DNA of 64,000 bases from Bradyrhizobium vignae (GCF_004114425.1 NZ_RDQF01000021.1:62001-126000); one strand, 5' to 3'. Positions 8,670 through 18,091 are shown, counted from the first letter of the stretch. Notes: generated from the letters alone by a model not told the origin. Program-made: numbers and translations.

Positions 8670-9477
8670 TGATGGTCGCCTTCTCTATTGCGTTGTCGCT
8701 CAGTTTCCACTTCGTCAGCAGGGTCTTATAGGTGCCGTCCGCGATCAGCGCATCGACGGCTTCGAGCATGGCCTGCTGAAGGGCCTTTTCCTTGACCGGC
8801 AGCGCGATGCCCGTGAACTGCGTCGCGAAGGGATCGCCGACCGGCGCATAGGTGCCCGGCTCGAGGTCCATCAGATAGGGCAGCGTCTCGTTGCCCTGCA
8901 CGGCGGCGTCGATACGGCCCTGCCTGAGCTGGTTACGCGCATCGGCCGAGCCGTCGGTGCCGACGAACTGGACCGGATTGCTGCCGCAGTTCTTCTGGCT
9001 CCACTTGTCGATCTCAGCGGGAAACATGGTCCGGCGGCTGGCGCCGACCTTCTTGCCGCAGAGCGCAGCCATGTCCTTGAACTCGGACGCACGGGACTGC
9101 TGCACGAAGAATTTTGGACCGCTGCGCAAATAATCGACGAAGGACGCGATCTCGTGCCGGCTGGCATAGTCGGTGAAACCCGACAGGATGGCATCCACCC
9201 GTCCCGTCGAAATCGACGGCATGAATTCGGCAAAGCTGGTCTCGGTCCACTCGATCTTGACGCCGAGCTTGCGGCCGATCGCCTCGCCGAGATCGATATC
9301 GAATCCGGACAGCGCGTTGGTGGCGGGATCGCGGAACTCCATCGGCGGATAGTTCGGCACCAGCGCCACCTTGAGGCTGCCGCGCTTGACGATGTCGGGC
9401 GGCAACTCGATCGCCATCACCGATGCACTCATGGCGCCCAGGAATGCCGCCGCAAGCAAAAGTCTCTTCATCACCAC
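8656..9477 (-). CDS. ABC transporter substrate-binding protein, family 3 (polar amino acid), copy 1
   Basis: Periplasmic binding protein of 273 residues with a Sec signal peptide (MKRLLLAAAFLGAMSASVMA). Family 3 features are NYPPMEFRDPATNALSGFDIDL and the conserved RQGRIDAAVQGNETLPY region. It is clearly paralogous to the second binding protein at 11103-11930, sharing the opening ELPxxI, PMExRDPAT, LCGKKVG and NQLxQGRIDAAVQG blocks. It sits after the ATPase gene (10 bp gap) and overlaps the deacetylase gene. Two binding proteins feeding one permease/ATPase would broaden the range of ligands, for instance two related ureido or amino acids. Confidence 0.92.
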   Translation of the reverse strand: MVMKRLLLAAAFLGAMSASVMAIELPPDIVKRGSLKVALVPNYPPMEFRDPATNALSGFDIDLGEAIGRKLGVKIEWTETSFAEFMPSISTGRVDAILSGFTDYASRHEIASFVDYLRSGPKFFVQQSRASEFKDMAALCGKKVGASRRTMFPAEIDKWSQKNCGSNPVQFVGTDGSADARNQLRQGRIDAAVQGNETLPYLMDLEPGTYAPVGDPFATQFTGIALPVKEKALQQAMLEAVDALIADGTYKTLLTKWKLSDNAIEKATINAGQ

Positions 9478-9487
9478 GCCCCCTATT

Positions 9488-10252
9488 TCAGATTACAGCC
9501 GACAGAAACGCCTTGGTGCGCTCCTCGCGCGGCGCACCCAACACGTCCGAGGCGCGGCCCTGCTCGACGATCGCGCCCTGGTCCATGTAGACGACGCGGT
9601 CCGCGACCTCGCGGGCGAAGCCGAGCTCGTGCGTCACCACCATCATGGTCATGCCGCTCTTCGCCAGCTCCTTCATCACCGCGAGCACCTCGCCGACGAG
9701 CTCGGGATCGAGCGCGCTGGTGGGTTCGTCGAACAGCATCAGCATCGGCTTCATGGCGAGCGCGCGCGCAATCGCCACGCGCTGCTGCTGGCCGCCGGAG
9801 AGCTGTGCCGGATACGAGTCCGCCTTGGCTGCCAGCCCGACGCGCCGGAGCAGTTCGAGTGCCTCGGCACGTACCTCATCGGCTTTGCGCCCCTGAACCT
9901 GGGTCGGACCTTCTGTGATGTTCTCCAGCGCGGTCTTGTGCGGAAACAGGTTGAAGCGCTGGAACACCATGCCGGTCTTCAGCCGCTGCCGCCCGATCTG
10001 TTGCTCGCTCAGTCGATGCAGCCGCCCGCCCTGCTCGCGCACGCCCAGAAGCTCGCCGTCGAGCCAGATGCCGCCGGCATCGATCGTGGTGAGCTGGTTG
10101 ATGCAGCGGAGCAGCGTGGTCTTGCCCGATCCGGAGGCGCCGATCAGGCACATCACCTCGCCGGGCCAGACGTCGAGCGAAACGTTCTTGAGAGCCTGGA
10201 ACTCTCCAAAGCTCTTGCTGACGGAGCGGATCGCGACGAGGGGCTTTGTCAT
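9488..10252 (-). CDS. polar amino acid ABC transporter ATP-binding protein
   Basis: A 254-residue ATPase of the GlnQ/HisP class. Walker A is GASGSGKT at residues 38-45, the signature [15 protein letters not shown], Walker [20 protein letters not shown] and the switch region [16 protein letters not shown]. The start at [10 protein letters not shown] was chosen because it overlaps the permease stop by four bases (ATGA) and because upstream residues show no similarity to the family. It energises the permease at 10249-11106 and serves both binding proteins. Confidence 0.93.
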   Translation of the reverse strand: MTKPLVAIRSVSKSFGEFQALKNVSLDVWPGEVMCLIGASGSGKTTLLRCINQLTTIDAGGIWLDGELLGVREQGGRLHRLSEQQIGRQRLKTGMVFQRFNLFPHKTALENITEGPTQVQGRKADEVRAEALELLRRVGLAAKADSYPAQLSGGQQQRVAIARALAMKPMLMLFDEPTSALDPELVGEVLAVMKELAKSGMTMMVVTHELGFAREVADRVVYMDQGAIVEQGRASDVLGAPREERTKAFLSAVI

Positions 10253-11106
10253 CGCGCCGGCCGCAATGTGCCGCGCGCAAAGCGGCGTTCGAGCAGCATC
10301 TGCAACGGGGTCAGGATCGAGACCACAAGCAGGTACCACAGCCCGGCGACGATCAGGAGCTCGATGACGCGGGAGTTGGCGTAGTAGATGTTCTCGGCGT
10401 TGTGCAGCAGCTCCGGATATTGGATGACGCTCGCCAGCGAGGTCGCCTTCACCATGCCGATGAACTCGTTGCCGAGCGGCGGGATCACCACGCGCATCGC
10501 CTGCGGCAGCACGATCCGGCGCAGCGCGCGCAGCCGTCCCATGCCGATCGCCTGCGCCGCTTCGTACTGACCGACATCAACCGACAGCATGCCGGCGCGC
10601 ATCACCTCGGAGGTGTAGGCGCCCTGGTTGATGCCGAGCCCGAGCAACGCGGCGAGAAACGGCGTCATGACGTCGACGGCCCGCGCGGACCACAGACCAG
10701 GAATTCCGATCGTCGGAAATACCAGCGCCAGGTTGAACCACAGCAGCAATTGCAGGATCAGCGGCGTGCCGCGGAACAGCCAGGTGTAGCCGGCAGCCAC
10801 CGACTTCAGCACCGGATTGGGCGACAGCCGCATGATCGCGACGACGATCCCGAGAAAAATGCCGAGCATCATCGCCAGCACGGCCATCACCATGGTGTTG
10901 ACGATGCCTTCGAGGATGACCTTCACGGTCAGGAAGCGGCCGACATAAGACCATTCGATCTGACCGTTCGCAAACGCGCGCGCGATCGCCGCGAGCACGA
11001 GGACGATCAGGGCCGCGCTGAGCCAGCGGAACCAGTGCGGCTCGCGCGCGATCCGCATGCCCGACAGATCGGGGAAACCCTCTGCGAGTGCCGGCGCCGG
11101 CTTCAT
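10249..11106 (-). CDS. polar amino acid ABC transporter permease
   Basis: A 285-residue inner-membrane protein of the HisM/GlnP type. Hydrophobic segments begin at about residue 28 ([18 protein letters not shown]). The family-defining loop is [43 protein letters not shown] near residues 205-245. The long N-terminal part ahead of the second segment is a feature of permeases that act as homodimers. The start overlaps the upstream binding-protein stop (11103-11106). Only one permease gene is present, so a homodimeric channel is likely. Confidence 0.93.
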   Translation of the reverse strand: MKPAPALAEGFPDLSGMRIAREPHWFRWLSAALIVLVLAAIARAFANGQIEWSYVGRFLTVKVILEGIVNTMVMAVLAMMLGIFLGIVVAIMRLSPNPVLKSVAAGYTWLFRGTPLILQLLLWFNLALVFPTIGIPGLWSARAVDVMTPFLAALLGLGINQGAYTSEVMRAGMLSVDVGQYEAAQAIGMGRLRALRRIVLPQAMRVVIPPLGNEFIGMVKATSLASVIQYPELLHNAENIYYANSRVIELLIVAGLWYLLVVSILTPLQMLLERRFARGTLRPAR

Positions 11107-11930
11107 TGCGGCGCCGCGTTCAGCATGGGCTGGGCCACCGCATTGGCCCCGAGGCCCCATTTGTCGAGAATGGCCTTGTAGGAGCCGTCGGCGATCATCG
11201 CCGCGAGCTTCTCCGTCGCCACCTCGCGCAAGGCGGCATCGTCCTTGCGGAACATGATGCCCTGGTAGCCTTTTGCAAACGCCTCGCCGACGATGCGGTA
11301 TTTGCCGGGCTCCTGGGATTGCGCATAGGGCAGCGTCTCGCTGCCCTGCACGGCGGCGTCGATGCGGCCCTGTTTGAGCTGGTTGCGGACGTCGATCGAG
11401 TTCTCGCCGGGGACGTACTGGATCGCCGGCTTGCCGGCCGGCTCGCAATTCTGCTTGCTCCACTTCTCGATCTCGACCGGGAAGCTGGTGCTGCGGGTGG
11501 TGCCGACCTTCTTGCCGCACAGATCGGTCGCATCCTTGACCGGACTGTCCGCCATCACGAAGAACTGCGGGCCGGTCGCGAGGTAGTCGACGAAATCGGC
11601 GGTCTCGCGCCGCGAGGCGCGATCGGAGATGCCGGAGATGATGAAATCGGCGCGCTTGGTCTGAAGCGAAGGAATCAGCTCGGCGAACGGCGTCTCACTC
11701 CAGACGATCTTGAGGCCGCCGAGCCGCTTGGCGAGCTCATTGGCGAGATCGATGTCGAGCCCGACCAGCTCGCCCGTCGCGGGATCGCGATATTCCATCG
11801 GCGCATAGGTGGAGTTGACCGTGAGCTTCAACGCGCCCGCCTGCTTGATCTCCGCCGGCAGCTCGGCGGCTCGTGCAGAGGTCACCGCAGCCAGCGTGGC
11901 AACAGCGAGAGAAAATGAGAGGCGTGTCAT
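11103..11930 (-). CDS. ABC transporter substrate-binding protein, family 3 (polar amino acid), copy 2
   Basis: Periplasmic binding protein of 275 residues with a Sec signal peptide (MTRLSFSLAVATLAAVTSAR, cleavage after ARA). It is paralogous to the protein at 8656-9477; the shared blocks include PMEYRDPATGEL, SGISDRASRRE and NQLKQGRIDAAVQGSETLPY. The longer open frame upstream contains a tandem of short repeats (ATGTCAGCTCC, then GTTGCCAGCGCC) and is not coding by similarity, so the ATG at 11930 was chosen. It follows the N-carbamoyl hydrolase gene by 62 bp and overlaps the permease start by four bases. Confidence 0.92.
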   Translation of the reverse strand: MTRLSFSLAVATLAAVTSARAAELPAEIKQAGALKLTVNSTYAPMEYRDPATGELVGLDIDLANELAKRLGGLKIVWSETPFAELIPSLQTKRADFIISGISDRASRRETADFVDYLATGPQFFVMADSPVKDATDLCGKKVGTTRSTSFPVEIEKWSKQNCEPAGKPAIQYVPGENSIDVRNQLKQGRIDAAVQGSETLPYAQSQEPGKYRIVGEAFAKGYQGIMFRKDDAALREVATEKLAAMIADGSYKAILDKWGLGANAVAQPMLNAAPQ

Positions 11931-11992
11931 GTCAGCTCCTTTGCCCATGTCAGCTCCGTTGCCAGCGCCGTTGCCAGCGCCGTGCCACTTGC

Positions 11993-12949
11993 TCAGTCGG
12001 CATCGAGAACGGCCGGCTCGATCACGCCAGCGCGTTCGGTGATCACCCTGTATTGCTCGGGCCGCCGGTGGGCGGCGAAGTTGAACATCTTGTCCTTGCC
12101 CTGACGGCAGAGATCGAGATCGATGTCGGCGACGATAACCTCGTCGGCCAGCGTCTGCGCCTGCGCGACGATGCGCCCATTGGGATCGACGATGCAGGAG
12201 CCGCCGATCAGGCCGGAGCCATCCTCCTCGCCCGCTTTCGCCACCGAGATCGCCCAGGTCGCGTTCATGTAGGCATTGGCTTGCGTCACCAGCGTCGAAT
12301 GGAAGGTGCGCAAGGCTCCGTCTTCCGTCGTACCGCCATTGGGATCGTAGGCCGCCGAATTGTAACCGATGCAGACGAGCTCGACGCCTTGCAGGCCGAG
12401 CACGCGCCAGGATTCCGGCCAGCGTCGATCGTTGCAGATCATCATGCCCATGATGGCGTGGGCCCACGCCGACCCGGCACGGAAGGCGGGGAAGCCGAGG
12501 TCGCCATATTCAAAATAGCGCTTCTCGAGCTGCTGGTAGCGCGCGCCCTCGCGAGGCTCGACCGAGCCCGGCAAATGCACCTTGCGATAGCGGCCGAGAA
12601 TCTCGCCGTCGCGATCGACCAGGATAGAGCAATTGTAGCGCCGACCGTCCGGCGTCAGCTCGGCATAGCCGACATAGAAGCCGACGCGGAGCATACGTGC
12701 GCGGTCGAACAGCTTTGCCACCGCCGCGTTCGGCATGCTGCGCTCGAAATACCGGTCGAGCGCCTCGCCTTCGAGCAGCCAGCGCGGAAAGAAGGTCGTG
12801 AAGGCAAGCTCCGGAAACACCACGAGGCTGGCGCCACGGCCGGCGGCCTCCTCCAGAAGCGCGAGCATTCGCGCCAGCGTGTGCTCGCGAGGATCTGCTT
12901 TTTGCGTCGGCCCCATTTGGGCTGCGGCGGCGCGAAGGACACGAACCAA
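11993..12949 (-). CDS. N-carbamoyl-D-amino acid hydrolase-like carbon-nitrogen hydrolase
   Basis: A nitrilase-superfamily enzyme of 318 residues, predicted to cleave N-carbamoyl amino acids to amino acid, CO2 and ammonia. The catalytic triad is visible: E47 (VFPELAFTTFFPRW), K123 (YRKVHLPG) and C172 (MMICNDRRWPE). The blocks LEKRYFEYGDLGFP and ICNDRRWPESWRVLGLQG closely resemble the Agrobacterium D-carbamoylase as I remember it. The start is placed at a TTG (12949) because a GGAGG site lies five bases upstream and this puts the catalytic Glu and Cys at the family's usual numbers (47 and 172); an earlier TTG at 12961 would add four residues. It is the first gene of the nine-gene operon, divergent from the LysR gene at 13101. 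Confidence 0.9.
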   Translation of the reverse strand: MVRVLRAAAAQMGPTQKADPREHTLARMLALLEEAAGRGASLVVFPELAFTTFFPRWLLEGEALDRYFERSMPNAAVAKLFDRARMLRVGFYVGYAELTPDGRRYNCSILVDRDGEILGRYRKVHLPGSVEPREGARYQQLEKRYFEYGDLGFPAFRAGSAWAHAIMGMMICNDRRWPESWRVLGLQGVELVCIGYNSAAYDPNGGTTEDGALRTFHSTLVTQANAYMNATWAISVAKAGEEDGSGLIGGSCIVDPNGRIVAQAQTLADEVIVADIDLDLCRQGKDKMFNFAAHRRPEQYRVITERAGVIEPAVLDAD

Positions 12950-13100
12950 GATTGCCTCCAATCTATGCGCAGTGCTGCCTCAATGGGCGAGTGAACCCTT
13001 TGATGCGATGCGCAAATCCGCTGCCATTACGAGTGAGCGGGGCTGCAAAATCAATTCGCTCTGCTATGATCTTTTGGCCCTGAGTATAACCGGCAGTGAT

Positions 13101-14027
13101 ATGAACCTGCGTCAGCTCGAGATTCTCCGTGCCGTCATCCGCCACCGCACCACGGTTGCGGCGGCGGACGAACTGGCGCTGTCGCAGCCCGCGGTCAGCA
13201 ATGCGCTGAAAACGATGGAAGCGCAGGCGGGCTTCGCGCTGTTCGAGCGCGTCAACAACCGGCTGTTTCCGACCGCGGAAGCGATGGCGCTCTACAAGGA
13301 GAGCGAGGCGATCTTCGCGCTGCACGCCAAGCTCGAAAACCGTGTGCGCGATCTGCGGGAGAACCGCTCCGGGCATCTCGCCATCGTCGCGACGCCGCCG
13401 CTCGCCTACAGCATCATTCCCTCGGCACTGTCAGGGTTCCTGCGCCGCCGCCCGGAGACGCGCATGTTCTTCGACGTGCGCCGCTACGAGGGCATCATCG
13501 AGGGCGTGCTCAGCCGTGTCGCCGAACTCGGCTTCGCGCTCGGGCTGACGCATCATCCCGGCATCGCGCACGAGGTGGTCCACACCGGCGAGATGGTCTG
13601 CGTGCTGCCGCCGCAGCACCCGCTCGCCGACAGGCCGGTGATCTCGGCTGCGGACCTCTCCGGCCTGCCCTTCATCGGCCTCGAGCGCGGCACGCGGCTG
13701 GGCGAAGCCGTGCGCGACAGCTTTGCCCGCGCCGGCGCGCCGTTCCAGCCGAGCGTGGAGGTGCGCTATTGCAACACGGCCTGCGTGCTCGCGGCCGCGG
13801 GCGTCGGCGCTGCGGTGGTCGATCCCTTTTCGCCGCGGCAGAACGGCGGCAGCGGCCTCGTCGTCCGTCCGTTCACTCCGACGACGCAGGCGGTCGCCTA
13901 TATGCTATGGTCGGAAGCCGAACCGCTGTCGCGTCTGGCGAAGGCCTTTCTCAACGAGGTCCGCAAGGAGAGCGCACTGCTGGAGCGCACAGCGCCTCAC
14001 CAGCAACATGGGACAGAAAGCAACTGA
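13101..14027 (+). CDS. LysR-family transcriptional regulator of the amide cluster
   Basis: A 308-residue regulator. The helix-turn-helix (MNLRQLEILRAVIRHRTTVA, then LSQPAVSNALKTMEAQ) starts at residue 1 and a LysR substrate-binding domain follows. The ATG at 13101 was chosen over a longer frame because the family always begins within a few residues of this motif. It is divergent from the N-carbamoyl hydrolase gene with about 150 bp between starts, so it probably controls the catabolic operon. That interval contains an imperfect palindrome around 12999-13015 (TTTG and CAAA arms) which could be part of its operator; this is a weak visual call. Confidence 0.92.
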   Translation: MNLRQLEILRAVIRHRTTVAAADELALSQPAVSNALKTMEAQAGFALFERVNNRLFPTAEAMALYKESEAIFALHAKLENRVRDLRENRSGHLAIVATPPLAYSIIPSALSGFLRRRPETRMFFDVRRYEGIIEGVLSRVAELGFALGLTHHPGIAHEVVHTGEMVCVLPPQHPLADRPVISAADLSGLPFIGLERGTRLGEAVRDSFARAGAPFQPSVEVRYCNTACVLAAAGVGAAVVDPFSPRQNGGSGLVVRPFTPTTQAVAYMLWSEAEPLSRLAKAFLNEVRKESALLERTAPHQQHGTESN

Positions 14028-14066
14028 GCTTGCGATCACACGCGCAACGTTTCAGCCTGGGGGCAT

Positions 14067-14786
14067 ATGGCACGCATCACGATCATCGAGACCGGGCAGG
14101 TACCGCCGAAATATCGCGAGCACCACGGTTCGTTTCCGGACATGTTCGAACGCATGATCCGTGCCGAGGATTCGACGGCGACGGTCGAGGTCGTCAGCAT
14201 TCCGAACGGCGATGCGCTTCCCGATCCGAGCAAGCTCGAGGCCGTCTTGATCACCGGCGCTGCGGCCGGCGTCTATGACGGGCTCGACTGGATCGCGCCG
14301 CTGGAAGATTTCGTGCGCACGGCTTACGCCAACAAGACACCGATGGTCGGCGTCTGCTTCGGCCATCAGCTGATCGCGCAGGCGCTGGGCGGCACCGTGC
14401 GCAAATCCGAGAAGGGCTGGGGCATCGGGCGGCACGTCTATCAGGTGCTGCCGGAAAACGGCGTCATCGATGGCGAAGCGGTCGCGATCGCCGCCTCACA
14501 TCAGGATCAGGTGATCGAGCCGCCAAACGACGCGCTGACGATCCTCTCGTCCGACTTCACCCCGCATGCTGGCCTGCTCTATGCCAACGGCACGACGCTG
14601 ACAGTGCAGCCGCATCCGGAATTCGATGTAGCGTTCGCGGAAGTTTGCTGCGAACTGCGCGAAGGGAAAGCGCCGGATGATGTCGTCGCGACGGCGCGGG
14701 CGTCGCTGGCGGAGCCGATGGACAGCGCGAAGCTCGGTGGGGCGATTACGAGGTTTCTGGCACGCAAACCGATCTCCTCAGCCTGA
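14067..14786 (+). CDS. class I glutamine amidotransferase-like protein
   Basis: A 239-residue stand-alone GATase1 domain. The nucleophile elbow is GVCFGHQL (C97) and the His-Glu pair is QPHPEF (H183, E185), so the triad is complete. Proteins of this type resemble the amidotransferase half of GMP synthase and the gamma-glutamyl hydrolases of PuuD type. It lies 39 bp after the LysR gene on the same strand and may be cotranscribed with it. In the context of an amide-degrading cluster a hydrolase acting on a gamma-glutamyl compound is plausible, but it could equally be unrelated. Confidence 0.85.
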   Translation: MARITIIETGQVPPKYREHHGSFPDMFERMIRAEDSTATVEVVSIPNGDALPDPSKLEAVLITGAAAGVYDGLDWIAPLEDFVRTAYANKTPMVGVCFGHQLIAQALGGTVRKSEKGWGIGRHVYQVLPENGVIDGEAVAIAASHQDQVIEPPNDALTILSSDFTPHAGLLYANGTTLTVQPHPEFDVAFAEVCCELREGKAPDDVVATARASLAEPMDSAKLGGAITRFLARKPISSA

Positions 14787-14887
14787 GGAGCGCGCTCTCG
14801 CGCGCGTCTCGAAGGATGGAGGCCCCTGCTGCACCAGCGGGGCCTGCATGGTTCGAGACGCCGCTTCGCGGCTCCTCACCGTGAGGA
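14782..14887. repeat. palindromic intergenic repeat, family A (copy 1)
   Basis: A nested inverted repeat of about 105 bp. Arms from outside in are TGAGGAGC/GCTCCTCA, CGTCTCGAA/TTCGAGACG and GGCCCC/GGGGCC. The core CGTCTCGAAGGATGG recurs at 31848-31893 and 58324-58369. It starts at the stop codon of the amidotransferase gene and could also act as a transcription end between the two convergent genes. Confidence 0.8.
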
Positions 14888-14907
14888 TTGAGAGTTGCCT
14901 GCGCGGC

Positions 14908-15375
14908 TCAGAACGGATCCGTCCCCAGCCCCGGCACATCGGCCGGCCGCGGTCCCGGCGCCGCCCAGTGAAACCGGCGATCCTTCTCTGCAATCACGAT
15001 GTCGTTGATCGAAGCCTCGCGCCGCTTCATCAGGCCGTGCTCGTCGAACTCCCACTGCTCGTTGCCGTAGGAGCGATACCACTGGCCGCTTGCATCGTGC
15101 CATTCGTACTGGAAGCGCACCGCGATGCGGTTGCCGTCGAAGGCCCAGAGATCCTTGATCAGGCGGTAGTCCTGCTCCTTCTCCCATTTGCGGGTGAGAA
15201 AGGCGACGATGGCTTCGCGGCCCTGAAAAACTTCCGAACGATTGCGCCAGCGGCTGTCCTCGGTATAGGCGAGCGACACGCGCACGGGATCGCGTGAATT
15301 CCAGGCGTCCTCGGCCATGCGGGCCTTTTGCGCGGCGGTCTCGCGGGTGAAGGGTGGAAGCGGCGGGCGCGACAT
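14908..15375 (-). CDS. DUF1348 (NTF2-like) family protein
   Basis: A 155-residue soluble protein. The text [54 protein letters not shown] and [22 protein letters not shown] is typical of the DUF1348 branch of the NTF2/SnoaL-like fold. Such proteins form small alpha+beta cones with an internal pocket, and their function is generally unknown. The ATG at 15375 is unambiguous. It stands alone between two convergently placed regions, with no obvious operon partner. Confidence 0.85.
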   Translation of the reverse strand: MSRPPLPPFTRETAAQKARMAEDAWNSRDPVRVSLAYTEDSRWRNRSEVFQGREAIVAFLTRKWEKEQDYRLIKDLWAFDGNRIAVRFQYEWHDASGQWYRSYGNEQWEFDEHGLMKRREASINDIVIAEKDRRFHWAAPGPRPADVPGLGTDPF

Positions 15376-15470
15376 GATGGCCTCATCGGTTGATCGGGGG
15401 CCGAGAATTTATCGCCGCGTTTGGCGGAGTCGATAGGCCATCACAAATCAGGCGATCACTTATCGGGCGA

Positions 15471-15920
15471 TCAGGAAATCAAATCGGCTTTCATCAGCGT
15501 CCGGATCGACTTCGGGATCGGCTGGGCGCGGCCACCGCTGATGAAGGCGACGCGGACCTCGGCTTTCACCAACACGTCGTTGCCGCGTCGCACCTCCTGC
15601 GCCAGCATGATGGAGGCGCCCTTCACCGCGATCGGCCAGGTCACGACATCGAGCACGTCGTCCATCCGCGCGGGCTTCAAAAAGTCCAGATGCATCGAGC
15701 GCACCACGAAGGCGAAACCGGCGCCTTCCGTCTCGGTCTGCTCGAACAGCGCCTGCTGCTCGGCGCCCATCAGCCTGAGGTGATTGGTGCGTCCGCGCTC
15801 CATGTAGCGCAGATAATTGGCGTGATAGACGATGCCGGAAAAATCCGTGTCCTCGTAGTAGACACGGACTTGCATGTGGTGGCGGCCGTCGCGGATCTCG
15901 CCGTCGAGATGGGCAGTCAC
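15471..15920 (-). CDS. ybgC: YbgC-type acyl-CoA thioesterase (hotdog fold)
   Basis: A 149-residue hotdog-fold thioesterase of the Tol-Pal-associated YbgC family. The catalytic motif DxxGxVxHxxY is seen as D26 to Y36 (TDFSGIVYHANYLRY). A GTG start at 15920 was chosen because GAAGAGG lies about eight bases upstream and the family usually has 135-150 residues; an ATG at 15875 is a shorter alternative. In many Rhizobiales this gene stands just ahead of tolQ, downstream of ruvB. Here the next genes are DUF1348 and a glutamine amidotransferase, so the tol genes are not next to it. Confidence 0.88.
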   Translation of the reverse strand: MTAHLDGEIRDGRHHMQVRVYYEDTDFSGIVYHANYLRYMERGRTNHLRLMGAEQQALFEQTETEGAGFAFVVRSMHLDFLKPARMDDVLDVVTWPIAVKGASIMLAQEVRRGNDVLVKAEVRVAFISGGRAQPIPKSIRTLMKADLIS

Positions 15921-15988
15921 GTCGCGAGCCTCTTCGCTTGTCGCTGTCGGCCCCGTTTTGCGCAAAAACCGAGGTCCGCGCAAGCGTG

Positions 15989-16909
15989 TCAGGACACGAC
16001 CGGCACAGTCCGCCCCAGCGTCACCTCGACGATCTCCGGCGGCACGCCGACACGAACGGGCATGATGCTGCAACCGAGGCCGCCGGAGATGATGACGTCG
16101 CATTTCAGCCTGAGATGACCATAGGCAAGCCGGATGCCCTGCTGCTTTGGAACGGCCGGCGACCAGCCGAGCAGGCGAACCTGACCGCCATGGGTGTGGC
16201 CGGACAGTTGCAGCGCGACGCGCGCGGGCACGCGCGGCGCGATGTTGGGCTCATGCGCGAGCAGGATGATGGGCGCATCGTCCGTGACCTTGGCGAGCGT
16301 CGCATTGAGATCGTCGGCACCGAAGCGCACCATGCTCCGGAAACGTCGCGCCGGCAGGAAGGCGAGCTGATCGCCGAGGCCGGCGAGCCAGAACGAGCGG
16401 CCGTCCTTGGTGAGGCGCACGACATCGTTCTCGTAGACGGGGATGCCGGCCGCCTCCAGTGCACGATGCGCGACGGTCGCCCCCTGCCCGGCCCGCTGCA
16501 CCGTCCCGTCGTCCCAATAATCGTGGTTGCCCATGACGGCATGGACGCCGAGCGGCGCCTTGAGGCCCGCCAGCACCCTCGCCCATTCGCTCGACGGAAT
16601 GATGCGCGTGACCTGATGCAGGCCGGCCACGTAGTCGCCGAGCAGCACGATGAGGTCGGGCTTCAGCGCGTTGGTGCGATCGACGATGGCCGCGATCCGG
16701 TCCAGCGGCATCCAGGGATCGCAGGCATGGATGTCGGCGACGACGGCGATCTTCAGCGGAAGATCCGCCGGCCACTGCCGCGGCGTCGGATGATAGCGGG
16801 TGACGCGGAGCCGCAGCATCGGCTCGACACCGACGCCATAGGCCGCGGTCGAGACGCCGAGGGCGGACAGGCCGCCGATGGAACGGATGAGATGACGGCG
16901 CGTGATCAT
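15989..16909 (-). CDS. Tat-exported metallophosphoesterase
   Basis: A 306-residue calcineurin-like phosphoesterase. The N-terminus MITRRHLIRSIGGLSALGVS is a twin-arginine signal. All dimetal motifs are present in order: VADIHACDP (block I), LLGDYVAG (block II), VMGNHDYWD (block III), LLAHEPN and LSGHTHGGQV (last blocks). This pattern matches the YkuE/UDP-2,3-diacylglucosamine-pyrophosphatase-related exported enzymes. It separates ruvB from ybgC by an insertion of about 1 kb. The natural substrate, perhaps a phospholipid headgroup, cannot be told. Confidence 0.9.
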   Translation of the reverse strand: MITRRHLIRSIGGLSALGVSTAAYGVGVEPMLRLRVTRYHPTPRQWPADLPLKIAVVADIHACDPWMPLDRIAAIVDRTNALKPDLIVLLGDYVAGLHQVTRIIPSSEWARVLAGLKAPLGVHAVMGNHDYWDDGTVQRAGQGATVAHRALEAAGIPVYENDVVRLTKDGRSFWLAGLGDQLAFLPARRFRSMVRFGADDLNATLAKVTDDAPIILLAHEPNIAPRVPARVALQLSGHTHGGQVRLLGWSPAVPKQQGIRLAYGHLRLKCDVIISGGLGCSIMPVRVGVPPEIVEVTLGRTVPVVS

Positions 16910-17038
16910 GGAAGCTCGATGGTGATGCGGCGTCTTGATGATATCTGATTGGAGCGGAATTGGGGTGCGTTCGTGCAGATCGTCTGCACGAGATTACCGG
17001 AAGTTCATCAAAGCCGGAACGGCGGACGCTTCAGCAGG

Positions 17039-18091
17039 TCACTCGTCGCCGTCATCCGTGCCGAACAGGCCGAACTGCGCCGCCGCATCGCGCGAGGGTT
17101 CGGCGAGGCCGAGATGGCGGAAGGCGTGCGAGGTCAGCAGCCGGCCGCGCGGCGTGCGCTGCAGATAGCCGCACTGGATCAGATAGGGCTCGATGATGTC
17201 CTCGATGGCATCGCGCGGCTCCGACAAGGCCGCGGCCATGGTCTCGACGCCGACGGGGCCGCCGCCATAGTTGAGAGCGATGGTCGAGAGATAGCGCCGA
17301 TCCATGGCGTCGAGCCCTGCGGCATCGACCTCGAGCGCGCTGAGCGCGTGATCGGCGATCTTGCGATCGATCTTATCGGCATCGGCCGCGGAGGCGAAAT
17401 CGCGCACGCGACGCAGCAGGCGGCCGGCGATGCGCGGCGTGCCGCGGGCGCGGCGCGCGATCTCGTTGGCGCCGTCCGCGCTCATGCCGACATTGAGCAC
17501 ACGCGCGCCGCGGCTGACGATGCTCTCGAGTTCTTCAATGGTGTAGAAATTGAGCCGGATCGGAATGCCGAAGCGGTCGCGCAAGGGATTGGTGAGAAGG
17601 CCTGCGCGCGTGGTGGCACCGACCAGCGTGAACTTCGACAGCTCGATCTTCACCGAGCGCGCCGCCGGGCCCTCGCCGATGATGAGGTCGAGCTGAAAGT
17701 CCTCCATCGCGGGATAGAGCACCTCTTCCACCGCGGGGCTGAGGCGATGGATCTCGTCGATGAAGAGCACGTCGCGCTCTTCGAGATTGGTCAGGAGCGC
17801 CGCGAGGTCGCCGGCCTTGGCGATGACAGGACCCGACGTGGCGCGAAAGCCGACGCCGAGCTCCTTCGCCACGATCTGCGCCAGCGTGGTCTTGCCGAGG
17901 CCGGGGGGACCGACGAACAGCACGTGATCCAGCGCCTCGCCGCGCTTGCGCGCCGCTTCGATGAAGATCGAGAGATTCTTGCGCGCCTGCTGCTGGCCGA
18001 CGAAATCGGACAGCGATTGCGGGCGCAGCGCGGTGTCGCCGACATCGTCGCTGCGGCGTTCGGGCGAGACCATGCGGGGGGGAGTGGTCAT
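17039..18091 (-). CDS. ruvB: Holliday junction branch migration helicase RuvB
   Basis: The 350-residue AAA+ motor of the RuvABC recombination complex. Walker A is GPPGLGKT at residues 61-68, Walker [10 protein letters not shown], sensor 1 LVGATTRAG and the winged-helix end [14 protein letters not shown]. The ATG at 18091 (MTTPPRM) is preferred over an upstream in-frame codon because it overlaps the stop of the preceding gene by ATGA. It is the last gene of a ruvC-ruvA-membrane protein-ruvB run on the minus strand. Confidence 0.97.
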   Translation of the reverse strand: MTTPPRMVSPERRSDDVGDTALRPQSLSDFVGQQQARKNLSIFIEAARKRGEALDHVLFVGPPGLGKTTLAQIVAKELGVGFRATSGPVIAKAGDLAALLTNLEERDVLFIDEIHRLSPAVEEVLYPAMEDFQLDLIIGEGPAARSVKIELSKFTLVGATTRAGLLTNPLRDRFGIPIRLNFYTIEELESIVSRGARVLNVGMSADGANEIARRARGTPRIAGRLLRRVRDFASAADADKIDRKIADHALSALEVDAAGLDAMDRRYLSTIALNYGGGPVGVETMAAALSEPRDAIEDIIEPYLIQCGYLQRTPRGRLLTSHAFRHLGLAEPSRDAAAQFGLFGTDDGDE

